64,000 bases of DNA, from contig JARDYH010000002.1 of the NCBI GenBank assembly GCA_029215795.1, forward strand, positions 131,261,001 to 131,325,000, in the 5' to 3' direction. The position numbers and the translations under genes were made by a program. The notes beneath the pieces are model-generated. The model had not been told where the DNA came from. It saw only the letters and a list, made by a program, of their open reading frames with translations, and did no database searches. Positions 1 through 11,648 of this stretch are shown here, piece after piece; within the stretch, counting starts at the first letter, position 1, and every line of letters starts with the position of its first letter. The stretch is from Anniella stebbinsi (Eukaryota > Chordata > Lepidosauria > Squamata > Anniellidae).

Positions 1-1444
1 CTATGAGTAAGGAATTTGTGTGGAAGGAGGGAGAAAACCAGTGTTGGTGCCTTCTGTTTCCCTCCCAGTCACACCTGCCGCTCTGCCCCGTCTCCTCCTC
101 TTATATGACGGTTCTTTGGTTGAGTGAAGGCACTGCATTGTCCATAGCGTCCTTGTGACTCATGGTGCTGGGAAGTCAACTGGAACTTTGACCTGCAGAT
201 CTTGCGAATTGGACTTGGGATAGAGCTACATGTCAGATGAATGCCTAGACATTTCAGTGATGCAGCCTTCTCTCTTCCCTAGCTGCCTCTTTGCAACGCA
301 TATAGGAAAAGCTCACTTCCATGCCTTCAATGACTGTGCAACGCAGCCATCTGCAGAGCATCTCTTGGCCTACCTCATCTTCCTTCATCTTCAGTCAGTC
401 TCTTTTGAATTATGTCCTGCTCTTATGCAACATATGTATGTCTTTTCACCAGGATGTAAAGAACAGATTAAATTCCAGTTTACATCTCTTTATGAGCAGG
501 AGCACACCGTATGAATCCAATGAGGCACTTTCTTTTGCTTTCCTGGCTCAAGAGGCTCTTAGTACAATCATGATAATCTCAGCTTTTGCTTTTAAAATGG
601 TAACTTGCTAGCCCTCATTCATGAGAGAACTCTGGGAGATTTGAATACAATGTCTGCTAAGGATCTTAATCCAAAAGTACAAAACTAGGTGCAATTCACC
701 CGAACTCCTCTGTGAGCCATTCCCACCTCTGCGTAAGGTAATGGAAGGATCATAAATATGAGGTAAATTGCACATTTTCTTGCCGGGTTGGTTCAAGCAT
801 GCATGTACATCACTGGCGTTCTGCATGTTTACTTGTTTACTATACACTTAAGAACTTGCAACTGAATGTGTAAACTGCTTCCTTTGCAGGGGGAGGGGGG
901 AATGTTGCGTTTGAGCTCTCTGGGGTGACTTCATTCACACAAGCAAGGCATCACTGTATGTTGCATGCATGTGGAATCCAGGTCACACGCAATGCCATTT
1001 AGATTGTGGCATTGCAATGGGCACGTTCTTCATCAGCATATAAATTTGTTCCCAGGCTGAAATTCAAGGATATATATAATTTTGGAGTCCAAGGTCAGAC
1101 AAAACTATTTCTTGCTTCTCAGATCATTTTTGGCGATCATAATAAAAGACAAATGATGAATACATGATTGGTACGCTTGGCTTGGCTTGGCATCACAATT
1201 TTCTTTTTTGCTATTCCCTTATTGATATACTGGTTCAAAAAATTACTGCGATAAGCAGGGCCGGAGTCAAGGGGAGGCATGGTTGGGCAACTGCTGAGGG
1301 CCCACACCCCATCAGGGGCCTACTGACATGAGCCCTTTGGAGTAGTTCCTCCTCTTTACCCTTGTAAACTGCTCGTTCACCTGCCTCTTTCTCTGGCATG
1401 GACAACGCTGGTGATGAGGAAGAGGAGCAACAGGTGCCACTGCC
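1..1444. other. Intergenic DNA, no gene recognised
   Basis: No coding region, RNA gene or clear repeat was recognised. Open frames here are short (up to 98 codons) and show no family motif. A short tract near 1255-1330 (GC-rich, beginning with a GGGCCGGAGTC-like phrase) may be an old repeat fragment but cannot be assigned. The segment lies upstream of the candidate PEBP4 promoter. Confidence 0.5.
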
Positions 1445-1968
1445 TATTTATTTATTGCATTTTTATGCCACCCAATAGTCGGAGCTCTCTGGGCAGTTTA
1501 CAAAAATCAAAACCATAAAAACCATTCAAAATATAAAACAACAACAGTATAAAAATACAATACAAGAACACAAGCAGGATAAAACCAAGCAGCTATGCAA
1601 AAATTAATACCAATTTAAAATATCGATTTAAAACAGCAAAGTTAAAAATTAAACTGATAAACTGTTAAAATACTGAGAAATTAAAAAGGTCTTCACCTGG
1701 CATCGAAAAAAGTATAATGTAGGTGCCAGGCAAACCTCTCTAGGGAGCTCATTCCACAGCTGGGGTGCCACAGCAGAGAAGACCCCCCTTCTGGTAGCCA
1801 CCTGCCTCATTTCCTTTGGCAGGGGCTCATGGAGAAGGACCCCTGAGGATGGTCTTAGTATCCGGGCAGGTACATGTGGGAGGAGGTGTTCCTTCGGATA
1901 ACCTGGCCCCAAGTCGATTAGGGCTCTGAATGTTAATACTAGCACTTTGAATACTAGCCTGTTTGCTC
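1445..1968 (-). mobile_element. L2-clade LINE, 5'-truncated 3' fragment
   Basis: Read on the minus strand this is the C-terminal end of an L2-type ORF2 followed by its 3' tail. The translated piece (about 1649-1945) carries the LINE C-terminal pattern LTFRALIDLGPGY ... FSAVAPQLWNELP ... FFRCQVKTFL, matching the same region of the L2 copy at 48.3-49.7 kb. Its tail (about 1445-1510) is the reverse complement of the family's terminal hairpin and TAAA-rich end. The frame is open over this short piece, but promoter, endonuclease and RT are absent, so it cannot move. Right-hand limit is set by loss of similarity to the other copies, to within about 20 bases. Confidence 0.85.
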
Positions 1969-3975
1969 ACTGGTTCTCTGCCCTTCAAGGAAGCAAGGAT
2001 AAGAGAGGAGGAGTAGTAATACTAGCTGGTCATACTGGTGGTGAGAAGATAGACTCACTGAGGAGGGTCCTTTAAGAGTGCCTTGCCCACAGGCCTTCAA
2101 AAAACTTGGAACCAGCACTGGTGATATGAAGATCTGGGAGGAAAATACCTCTGCACAACAATTCATCCAAAATAAAGGGTCAAGCTAGGATATGTGCTCT
2201 CTAAAGCGTGTAAGGAGTCTGCAATTTTCTGGGATACAATATCCCATGGGGACTGACTTTGCTCAGAGATGGAGTGGGATGCGTCATTTTCATACCTTTT
2301 GTTCTTGACCAGAAGTTAATTAACATTTTGCCATTTGTGAGAACAGGGTGCCTTTTATCTAATTTAAGACAGGTAGCAATGGACTCTACAAAAGAAAATA
2401 ATGACTTCATATGGAATTAGAATAAAATTAACTTTTTCCAGAGGTGATGCAGGTAAACCTTGTGCTTGGGTTTTCAAACCATCTAGAACAACTCAGATTA
2501 GGAGATAGTTAGGGGATAGTAAAATAAAGCTAGAAATAGAATAAGGCACAATTTTAGAATGTATAAACAACACTTTAAGAGTTAGCAGTGCCTTATTCCT
2601 TCCCCACCCCCGCTTTAATTTACTGGCCACATTTGCATGTAAAAATAAGCCAGGAATCCTGGCTTAATAAACCACAATGTGAACAAGCTGCATGCTGGTG
2701 CACACAGACCGTTCACTGTATGAGTAAATAAATAAAGCAGGAAGAGGATTGTAGTTTTTGATTAGTAAAAGCAACATTTTTATCAAGTAAAGTCAAGAAG
2801 TACATGTAAATTCACTCTAATACACGCACAGAAGGCAACTAAACCCCACCTGCCTTGAGTACAGTCTTCACTAAATGATAACTTTGTAATTTTAGGCCTG
2901 TTTTTTCCCCAGGTTCTGTTTTTAATGAAGTGAAGGAATCCATAACATTTCCTGTACTGTTGAGTTACAGCTCAGACTACTGTGTTGGAGAATTCTGTAG
3001 AGGGCTTTTGTTTTTTGCCTAGTAATATAGTAAATTGCGTGGCCTGTTCTCATTGGGAGCCACTGTGGTCCTGTACAGCAATAATTTTAAAACATGTGCA
3101 TGCATTTAAAGTAAAGTGCCTACTGGGTAAGAGCCCCAGGTTTCTTGATGCATTAGCTGATGGTCATTTGGCTTTCAAACAAATTGCTGTGCTAAATGCA
3201 AAATGTTAATGCTATTGTACTGAGATTCTCCCCCTTTAAAAAAAAGGGGGGGACTTTTTGCCAATATTCACTCTAGTGCAAAAGCTGGCTTTACACCTTG
3301 GGGACCAAAGAACCTTCATTATCATAGCTCTAGGTGTACAAGGTTTTTGTGGGTAGTACAGTGTTTCTTAAACTTTTGAACTCAGCTCCCCTTAAACATT
3401 TAGGCTACGTTCTGCAGCCTTGCAAGCACCAGTCACCTATTCCACAGGTGAATACACAGAAATCCTTGTATGCAGTTGTTTGGTTTGGACTATTGCATTT
3501 TTGTTTTGCGGTTTCATTCATCTTGAATACGACCGAGTGGCAGAAAAGTGAGAGACATAAAATTATTGTAAATATTTTAAATAAGTTAAATCAATTATAT
3601 AAAGTAAAATAAAGAGATGATTAGGGAGCAATCCTATGGCCTCTGGGAGAGCAACCCAGGGACCAGAAGATATTTTGGGGGTTGACTTGGGAGGGGAAAT
3701 CTCAACAGGGATGTTTCCCCTTGCCCCTGCAGTGGCTACCTCACATAAGGTCAGAGCTCCAAACTTGGGTGAGGTTGCAAATGAGGGGGAAGGGGTGGAC
3801 TGGGGAGGCACTGAGGATACGCAGGATCCTAAAACCTCCTAACTCCCAATCCCGCGACTCCATTAGATACACTCAAAAGCACAACTAGTGAGAAAAGAAA
3901 CACAAAGGAGGTCAGAGGGGCAGAGATCACCTCTGTTCCTCCTTCTGCTCTGCAAGCAGCATTGGATATTCAGAG
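1969..3975. other. Intergenic DNA, mostly unique
   Basis: AT-rich sequence without a recognisable gene. A more GC-rich block at about 3610-3870, starting with an AGCAATCCTATGG phrase, resembles the edges of short DNA-transposon debris seen elsewhere in the window but has no clear partner end. Overlapping open frames there (68 codons in two frames) have no family signature and are rejected as genes. Confidence 0.45.
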
Positions 3976-6330
3976 TGCAATTGAAGAGTATAATTTGTTC
4001 AAAAAGAACAGAAGAAATAGAAAGGGAGGTGGAGTTGCATTATATGTTAAAAAATACTTATCCCTGCACAGAAATACAGGAGAATGAGCCTGGGAGCCCC
4101 ATTGAGAGCATCTGGATTAGAATAAATGGGGCAAGGAAGAAAAGGATCATGATAGTCGGAGTCTACTACCAACCACCAATCAAGGAGAAGATGAGGAGTA
4201 AACTTTTGAAAAGCAAATTGCCAGAGTTTCAAGGAAGTGTGATGTATATGCTGACCATATGAAAAGGAGGACAGGGCTCATGTAACTTTAACAGTTGTAG
4301 AGAAAAGGGAATTTCAGCCAGTGTCGTTTGTATGCAATTAGTCCCTGGTGAAATTCCCCTCTTCATCACAACAATGAAAGTTGCATGCACTATACTAGAG
4401 TGACCATATACAAAATAAGGCAGGGCCCCTGCAACTTTAACTATTGTGATGAAGAGGGAATTTCACCAGGACCTAATTGCATACAAATGACACTGGCTGA
4501 AATTCCCTTTTCTCTACAACGGTTAAAGTTACATGAGCCCTGACCTGGATTTTATCTGGTCACCCTAATGTAGGAGTAATGGGAGGACTTCAATTACACC
4601 GATATCTGTTGGGAGACAAATTCTGCCAAAAGTGGCCCTTCCAAGAAATTCCTGACATGTGTGGCTGATAACTTTCTCCTACAGAAAGTGGAGGAAGAAA
4701 CTAGAGGATCGGCTATCCTTGTCTTGATACTGACCAATAGGGATTACTTAGTGATAAAGTGGCAGTTACAGGAACTCTGGGGGAAAGTAACCATGTCATA
4801 CTTGAGTTCTTGATTTTAAAGGAAGCAAAAGCTAATTGTAGCCATATGCGTAGTCTGGATTTTAGGAAAGCTGGTTTTAATAAACTCAGACCTATGATAA
4901 ATAAGGTCTCATGGCAAGTGGCCCTAATGAGAAAAGGAGTCCAAGATGAGTGGGAGTTTTTTTTTAAAAAAGGAAATTTTAAAGGCACAATTACAAACAA
5001 TCCCAACAAGGAAAAAAGATAGAAGACAACAGAAGAAACCAATGTGGCTCCACAAAAAGCTTAGAGACAACCTGAAAACAAAAAAGGATACATATAGGAA
5101 GGAAGGCCAGGCTACAAAAGAAGAGTACAGACAGGTAGCATAGAAGTGCCAGAATGGCATCAGGAAGGCTAAAGCTGAGAAGAAGCTGAGGCTAGTAAGG
5201 AATGCTAAAAGCAACAAAAAAGCTTTCTTCAGGTATGTGCATAATAAAAGACAGAGGAAAGGAATGCTGGTTCAGTTGCCTAATGAGGATGGCAAATTGA
5301 TAACAGATGACAAAGAAAAGGCCCAAGTATACTTTGGCTCAGTCTTCTCCCAAAAGCAGGTCTATGACCACCCCCACCCCATCCCCCACCCCCGGCAAAA
5401 GTGAAGTACAAGCTGAAGGGGCAGGATTGCAGCTTGAGATTACTAAACAAATGTTCAAGGAACACCTAATTTCTTTGAACAAGTTCAAATCTCCAGGGCC
5501 CAATGAACTTCATCCTAGAGTAATAAAGGAGCTGGCAGAAGAACTCTCAGAACCACTGTCTATTATCTTTGCAAAATCATGGAAGACGGGTGAAGTGCCG
5601 GATGACTGGAGGAGGGCTAAGGTTGTCCCTATTGGCAAAAAGGAAGAACCTAGGAACTACAGAACAGTTAGTCTGACATCAATCCCTGGGAAAATTTTGG
5701 AGCAGATTATAAAGAAGATAATCTGTAAGCACCTTGAAAACAATGCAGTGATTACAAGAAGCAAGCATGGATTTGTCAAGAACAAATCCTGCCAGACTAA
5801 TCTGATCTCATTTTTTGATTGGGTAACCTCCCTTGCGGGCTGTGGGAATGCTGTGGACATAATATCTTAACTTCAGCAAAGCCTTTGACAAAGTACCACA
5901 TGACATTCTGATCAGCAAGCTAGCTAAAAGTGGGCTAGATGGAACATCTATTAAGTGGATCCACAGTCGGCTACAGAATCTGACTCAAAGAGTGCTTATC
6001 AATGATACCTTCTCAAACTGGGGGGAGGTAATGAGCGGGGTAGCACAGGGCTCAGTCCTGGGCCCAGTGCTCTTCAACATTTTTATTAATGACTTGGTTG
6101 AGGAGGTGTAGGGAATGCTTATCACATTTGCAGATGACACAAAATCGGGTGGGATAACTAATACCCTGGGAGACAGAAACAAACTTCAAAGTGATCTTGA
6201 TAGGCTGGAGTACTGGGCTGAAAACAACAGAATGAAATTGAATAGGGATAAATGCCTATTAAATGACCAGAGAGTTGTCAAAGGCAATGTGATTGAAAAG
6301 AATGCAAATGTGTGAAGCAGCTCTGAGTCA
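3976..6330 (+). mobile_element. CR1-clade LINE, truncated and broken
   Basis: Retrotransposon of the chicken-repeat-1 type. The left part encodes the end of the apurinic-type endonuclease (GGGVALYVKKYL-like phrase near 4029, then VGVYYQPP near 4159-4182). The reverse transcriptase follows, with NYRTVSLTSIPGKILEQII near 5655, HGFVKNKSCQTNL near 5767, [15 protein letters not shown] near 6038, and the catalytic FADD at 6127-6138. Stops at 5868 and 6109 plus frame changes make it non-functional. The 5' end lacks ORF1 and the start of the endonuclease, and the right end fades just after the RT thumb. A foldback hAT-type element (4247-4567) interrupts the endonuclease, so that element is younger. 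Confidence 0.85.
4247..4567. mobile_element. Foldback hAT-type non-autonomous element, copy 1
   Basis: A roughly 320-bp element made of two long inverted arms. The left arm runs from TATGCTGACCATATG through GGGAATTTCAGCCAG, and the right arm repeats this in reverse and ends GGTCACCCTA. It is the same family as 40380-40700 and 63131-63450, which keep the terminus TAGCGTGACC or TAGGGTGACC. The target duplication is not clean here; only ATGTA is shared by the two flanks. It carries no coding capacity and splits the CR1 LINE, giving a relative age. Confidence 0.8.
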
Positions 6331-6762
6331 AAGCCACATGATCTAGTGAAAATCATTACTATAGGAGGCATGAACAATCAAAAAATGGTTAGTGTGTTTG
6401 GATGTATGATATACATAAAGGCCTCTTCTACACAGAGTACTATGCTGAATATTTGAAAAGATAAAAGGAGAGTTGTCCAGTGGTTAGAATAAAAATCATC
6501 TGGATTATAAACTTGGCTACATCACCACACCAAACATTAGAAGAAAGGCAAGGCAAATGAAACACCTGGATGTACCCCATGTTGAAGAAGTCTTTAGTCT
6601 AATCACATGGGATGCTTTCTCCCATGTCAGATTCTCCTAGCTCAAAAACTTTCATATTTTGATAGTAATAACAGTATTCATATTTGGAAGTTAAGTCCCA
6701 TGTGTTTAAAATAGAACTCACTTAAGTTCCTTTGTATGTTCAGTTATTTTGAAGTACACAGT
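6331..6762. other. Intergenic, nothing recognised
   Basis: A short unique stretch between the CR1 LINE and the palindromic element. No gene, RNA or repeat is supported. Confidence 0.4.
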
Positions 6763-6893
6763 AAAGGGTGCAATCCTATGCAGGTTTAGACATAAAAAAG
6801 GCCTACAACTCCCAGCATGCCCCATGCTGGTTGAGGCATGCTGGGAGTCATAGGCCTTCTTTATGTCTAAACATGCATAGAGTTGTGCCTTAA
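6763..6893. mobile_element. Palindromic short element, copy A
   Basis: A near-perfect inverted repeat of about 130 bp. The left end reads AAGGGTGCAATCCTATGCA then GTTTAGACATAAA; the right end is its reverse complement and closes in GTGCCTTA. The centre carries inverted CCCAGCATGCC and GGCATGCTGGG. The same design occurs at 18404-18525 and 19210-19331. It has no coding potential and is read as a non-autonomous DNA transposon (MITE-like). The superfamily is unsettled; flanking TA dinucleotides would fit a Tc1/mariner-like target, but this is not proven. Confidence 0.7.
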
Positions 6894-7389
6894 ACCAAAT
6901 GAACTTCATTATTTATATCACATTTAAATGAACTTGGGTTGTTATTTGTTTATGGTTTAATTCTGGATTGCCAATCTTATGCAGGTTTAGTTATGAATCA
7001 GTTCTACTGAACTTAAGGTTGTCAGCAGGCCAGAAGGGAAAACACACAGTAACAAAACAAGACACACACACACCCTGGCCTACTTCTGTTCCTTTAGGAG
7101 AAATCCGATATGGAGAAATCACAAGATGAAGGGTTTTCAATACCATGGAGACATTATCCCCTGCTAGTCGAAGCAGAATCAAGCTGCAGCTACATATAAT
7201 AATTAATTGGCAACTGTGCCCTAAACTCAGTGGAAACTTGCTTCCCACACGCATTAGATTGGCCGATTGCTCCTTCCATTCTGCGTCCATCTCTCCTCCC
7301 TTTTTCCTCTTTCCAGCTGTAGCTTGAACACCAGCCAAAAGGCCTCCTAGGTCAACTTTAAAAGGCCCACCCTTCCCTGTTCAGTTTCT
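6894..7389. other. Upstream flank of the candidate promoter
   Basis: Unique sequence with several ATTGG motifs (inverted CCAAT), for example at 7206 and 7258. No coding region is supported; the frames here are short and overlap on both strands. Confidence 0.35.
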
Positions 7390-7589
7390 AACATTGGAAC
7401 CCCACCGCTGGGCGGAGAGAGCATTAGAATCTCTCTCCAACTGCCGCCTTTAAGGTCTATGAAGGATAGTTGCAAAAGCCAATCAGCAGCAGTTTTTCCC
7501 TTCTTCTGTTCTCTTTGGCTGCCCCTTCCTTCCACCTGTCAGCTGTCCGTCTGGACGAGTTTATATAATGACTGAGTGCTTAAGAGCCG
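7390..7589 (+). promoter_or_regulatory. Candidate RNA polymerase II promoter, possibly of PEBP4
   Basis: Several core elements lie in order on the + strand: an inverted CCAAT box (ATTGG, 7394-7398), a GC box GGGCGG (7410-7415), a CCAATCAGC NF-Y-type box starting at 7479, two E-boxes (CACCTG near 7534 and CAGCTG near 7540), and a strong TATATAA at 7562-7568. A start site about 25-30 bases after the TATA would fall near 7590. A plausible splice donor follows at 7679. The link to PEBP4 is inferred only from strand, order and the fact that the first coding exon begins six bases before the start codon, so an upstream non-coding exon is needed. Confidence 0.55.
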
Positions 7590-7678
7590 ACCAGCTGCGA
7601 GGATTGTTCGATTGCTCGCTGCAGAAAACGTCCCCCTGAACTCCCTGCTCTGAACTGGCCTTGACTCGTCACTCCCAG
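7590..7678 (+). other. PEBP4: Candidate non-coding first exon of PEBP4
   Basis: Predicted 5'-untranslated exon of roughly 90 bases, starting about 25-30 bases after the TATA box and ending at CTCCCAG followed by the donor GTAACA (7679-7684). It contains no in-frame ATG. The next acceptor in the same direction that joins to a recognisable coding sequence is at 22150-22151, giving an intron of about 14.5 kb that now contains the ERV. The start is approximate. The exon could instead belong to an unrelated transcript. Confidence 0.4.
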
Positions 7679-7737
7679 GTAACAAATGTCCAGAAGGGAG
7701 GCCCTTTACTTAATAGCAATACACGCATTGCATCAGC

Positions 7738-8282
7738 GCGTATTTATTCAGAAGTAAGTCCTTCTGAGTTTGATGGGGATTACTTTCTCTAGTAACCATT
7801 TCCAGAGGGTAGTTGTGTTCATGTGTGGCAACAAAAACAAAAGTCTTGTGACACCTTAAAGAGGAACAGAAGGAAAATAAATGCCGTGAATACGAATGTC
7901 ACTTTTTGCATTTAATTTCCTTTTGACTTCACTGTTCACTGCGCCCCCACCGCCCTATATAAATCTCAAACTCTCCGTAATATCCCAAGCTTCGAATGAA
8001 GTGGGCTATAGTCCACAAAAGCTTGTGCCAGAATAATTGTGTTACTCTGACAGGTGCCACAAGACTGTTGTCTTCTCCAGTGAGTGTGTTTACGGTTTCA
8101 TCCTTAAGGGAGCAAGCTTTCTTCTTTTGAGTGTAATGGCCTCTTCTTCCTGATCGGTCAGGAAGCAGGCAGGGTAAACTACCAAGACAAAGCCAGAAGT
8201 TTGAAGGGCTGCAGTCTCAGCTACACTTACCTGAGAATAAATTCCACTCAATTCAGTGGCATTTACATCTGAGTAAACCAAA
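7738..8282. repeat. Cluster of old interspersed-repeat fragments
   Basis: Three pieces of repeats seen elsewhere in the window. The first is an AGAAGTAAGTCC type unit near 7750-7785. The second is a split copy of the element whose consensus includes GTCTTGTGACACCTTAAAG (about 7826-7870) and CACAAAAGCTTGTGCC (about 8017-8080); a better copy is at 20740-20885. The third is a CTTACCTGAGAATAAATTCC unit near 8226-8275. No gene is present. Confidence 0.5.
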
Positions 8283-8286
8283 CATG

Positions 8287-9009
8287 TGTTGTAAAAATCT
8301 GACCAGATATGTAATTTTCACCCCAAAACACGTCCATTTCCCCTGACACACATCTTACACGCATCCTACATGTGTCTGCTGAAACACACGCCCAAACCAT
8401 CCACACACAGCACCCAAATCCCAACTGCCTGGCCATTGTATCCATTTCTGCAAAAGTCAAGCTGCTTGCAAGAGATTTAGCAGCGCAAGAACTAGGAGCT
8501 TGTCAAAATCGCCATTGCTCCTTCTTCTCCAGGTCAGACTCCATTGTACACAGTCAGAGATGCACGTAGGCTACCTGACTTAGAGGAACCAGGGGTGTGA
8601 CTCACCCAGATGTGACCGTGGCACACCTGGAGAAGGACAAAATGACCATATAGGGGAATGATAGAAGTGGAGGGACGTTGCAAAGCATGTCTGGGTGCAA
8701 GTAAAATCACACATGGCAATTCAACGCCACATCTGGCCACTACTCAGGACTACTCGAGAGTAAAATAGGGTTAGCCAAATGATGTCACTGGGGCTATAAA
8801 CCAATGGGATGAGGGTTGATGATGTGTAACATTTGGAGTATAAAAGCATTGTTTGAACCTTGGTGTGGTGTGACTCTGGAAAGCAGCGTTAGCATCCAGA
8901 GGTCACCTATTCTGCGCAGAATAAAATCAGTTTCCAAAGCTTCAAGAGGTCTTTCATCAAGTGTTTCATATCTGGACTTTGGACACTTGGGAATAGCATA
9001 ATTTATGCA
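8287..9009 (+). repeat. 5' LTR of the ERV
   Basis: 723 bp, starting TGTTGTAAAAATCTGA and ending TTTATGCA. It contains a TATAAAAG box at 8839-8846 and an AATAAA signal at 8920-8925, the usual U3-R-U5 layout. It matches the 3' LTR along its whole length with roughly 4% substitutions by eye and a few short indels. Its sense orientation in the PEBP4 intron means it could supply a promoter or a poly(A) site. Confidence 0.92.
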
Positions 9010-9975
9010 GCAGCTGGTGACCGCATGGCAGGACCCTGGTGACCTGTGGATTGGAAAGAGGACTGCTACCTACGGGGAGAAAAACAGGCGCCTCGGACAG
9101 GAATTTCCCCTCCACTCCTCAGAGCTCAGGTCTCTGGCCAGGATCGCGGCTAAACAGGGTACCAGAAAACCAAAAGACCCAGAGGCTGCGGAATTCAGGC
9201 AGGGGCACCGGTGTTCCATGTGTTCCCCACCCGTCCTCACTTCTGGGGAACTACTCCCTTAGCGCTAGGTTGGTTCCCATCTGGGTGGAGGGACAGCATA
9301 AAAGCCTGTTCTAATCTGCCAAAGTGTGTGTGTGTGTGTGTGTTAGGTAGGGGGATGGGGGTTAAGCGTACCACTCAGAAGGAGGAGACACCCCCCCCCC
9401 TTGACTGTGTATTGCTCAACTACAAGCCATTTTGTGTGGGTGGGGGAGAACTGAAAGAGGGAGACTTGATCAAGTACTGTAATTTTGTCTGGACGTCTTT
9501 TGTGGGATGTGTGTGGCCAAAGGGGGAACTTGGGATCTGAAGGTGGTGAGAAACGTACATGACTATGTTATTGAAATGAGGATGTGGGATCAATTGCCTT
9601 ACATTGATACATAGTTGGGAGCAGTTTGAAAGTAGGCCCCAGCGGGGGGGAAAGAGAGATTTCTCCCCCCAGAGAAAGGAGGGAAGTTTAAAAGCTATTG
9701 TATATTTTTTGTATTGTTATATGAATCAGATGAAAAGAGTAGAGTTTTGAAATATAGCTTTTCTCATTTTAAGCCTTTTGTTCCTCATGCGTTTTAAATC
9801 CATAAGAAATGGAACACCAAAAAGAAAAGTTACACAAAATGAGGCTTCAGAAGAGTACAGAAATTGCAGGCAGACTGACAGAGTTAGAAAAGTTACTATA
9901 TTAAGAGAGCTGAATACGTAGCTGGTACAGCCAGAAGGAAAACGTGTTTTTTTAAAAAAAAATAGTGAGAGAATG
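9010..9975 (+). other. ERV leader region
   Basis: Internal sequence after the 5' LTR. A primer-binding site would be expected within a few bases; TGGTGACC at 9015 begins with the required TGG, but the matching tRNA is not determined. A TG microsatellite lies at 9324-9343 and a C-run near 9391. Frames of 85-109 codons overlap here without recognisable gag matrix features. Confidence 0.45.
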
Positions 9976-10207
9976 AGAGAGCCAGTGTGGCATAGTGGTT
10001 AGAGTGTTGGACTGGAACTTGGAAGATCCAGGTTCAAGCACCAATCGGCCATGAAACCCACTGGTTGACTTTGGGCCATTAACTGACTCTCAGCCTAACC
10101 TACCTCTCAAGATTGTTGGGAGGATAATATGGAGAGGAGGAGGATCATGTATGCTGCCTTGGTCTCCTGGGAAGAAAAAGGTTGGATATACATGTAACAA
10201 ATAAAAG
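9976..10207 (+). mobile_element. tRNA-derived SINE inside the ERV
   Basis: Starts GAGAGCCAGTGTGG and carries the RNA polymerase III A box (TGGCATAGTGG, about 9988-9998) and B box (GGTTCAAGC, 10031-10039). The body follows the squamate SINE pattern (CCACTGGTTGACTTTGGGCC, then CTAACCTACCTC, then a tail before ATAAA). It is not a tRNA gene because the cloverleaf is not preserved. A reverse-strand relative lies at 19335-19529. Its presence inside the ERV shows it is younger than that insertion, or was carried by it. Confidence 0.85.
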
Positions 10208-11640
10208 TTCAGACCTGGGAAAGGTTTCTAGCTGCAAAAGCTGTAAAGGAAGGCTTTGAGGCAGCTGAAGCCATGGAATCCTGCTCCACAGACACAGGGG
10301 GTTTACACCACTATTTGGGGTTTATGACAATTAATATTATTTAAAGCTGTTTTGAGGGAAAAGCTGGAGTTGAAAATATAAAAGCTGCTGCTCTGATCTC
10401 TGATTCTTTTTGATGGGAATAGGGAATATTTGCAAGCAAACAACTTCCCCCCACTTCTTCCTTCCCATGGCTGGTTGCCAGCAACAAAGGACAGTACTTA
10501 AAGAGGTAATTAATACCTACTGGACCGGTTTATATACTTAAAGGAATCCTTTTGTTCCTGAGAAGTATCGGCTCTGCCTTGAGGCAATGGGCCAGCAGCA
10601 CAGAGATAGACAGAAAGAATAGCCACAGCTGTCCTGGCCATTTCTTTTTTTAGGCAGGGAGGAGGGAAAAACTAGTCTACCTGACATTTTGAAAGACACC
10701 TGGGCAAGCAGTGTTTGCAACGTGGCAAAGGTGGTGACCCATGGAAATGAACTGGGTTACGTTTGGGCAGGTATAGGGATTTGTGACGTGTGTCTTTTTG
10801 AATTCTGTATAAGAACCATGATCAATAGACGGGTCGGGGCTTTCTGTCTGCTTTTGAGTCAGATAAGCCTCACTCTGCAGAGAGATTAATAAACTGGAGT
10901 TTGGAAGATTGAATGCAGGTTAGAATGCACAAAATAGAGAAAATGGCCACCCATTTTGCATGATTTGGGTTTGAGAGAAGGGATGGGAAGAGATGCTCCC
11001 ACCTTACACCCCAAACCCTGCCCAGGGGCCCCAGCAGCAGCTGCTCCAACTGTAGCAGCCCCTCCTGCCCCATTTTTTCCATTTTGCCCCCTGCCAACAA
11101 TTGCCCAAGGAGCACAGAGAGAGCACTGGTCAGGAAAACTACTCCAGCAATGGGGCATCCAAAGACGTCCCTGGCTAGCCAGCTTACAACCCGGTCTGGC
11201 AAGGAGCAGCACAGAGAGATCCATCCCAATGGCTGGATCCTGCCAGCCCCCAGCAACGCTCAAAAGCAAGCCTCGCCCCATGAGCCCTGCTCTCTCCCCA
11301 AGCAGTTTTAAAAGTTGAAGTCCATGGGCTTGGTGGCGTGGAACAGAGGAAGAGAGGGCAGAGAGGCGCAGCAGGAGCTGCTGCAAAGATTCTCCAAGAA
11401 GCAAGCCGGTAACTGCAGGCAAGCCCTATATCCCAAACATCCTGGCAGAAGCCACGGGGGGGGGGCTCCGATCCCCCTCTGGTGGGCTAGTGAGCCATGC
11501 GGCAGCAGCCCAACCAGTTTTAATCCAGGATGGTAGGGAGCAAGCTGCAATGCTCCCCCAGTGGTTGGATCTTGCTAGGACACAAAAGCACACATAAGGA
11601 AGCCTTGCCACGCTGAGCGCAACAAACCCATTGCTGGCTG
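10208..11640 (+). other. ERV interior, unassigned; contains an LTR-like stretch
   Basis: This should hold the N-terminal half of gag, but I see no matrix or capsid motif. Between about 10530 and 10920 it looks LTR-like: a TATAAG at 10808-10813, followed about 80 bases later by AATAAA at 10888-10893. From 10950 to 11640 the sequence is GC-rich and gives long open frames on both strands (up to 178 codons on the minus strand), none with family features. A second insertion inside the ERV is a possible explanation. Confidence 0.35.
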
Positions 11641-11648
11641 CTTCAGTG

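Noticed and set aside
9976..10207. A tRNA gene, because of A and B boxes
   Set aside because: The downstream SINE body is present and the cloverleaf is not intact. The same applies to 19335, 40915, 42381 and 46855.
10870..11422. Long minus-strand open frames (128 and 178 codons) and overlapping plus frames
   Set aside because: They overlap each other on both strands in GC-rich sequence inside the ERV, and none has a domain, signal or repeat of a known protein.
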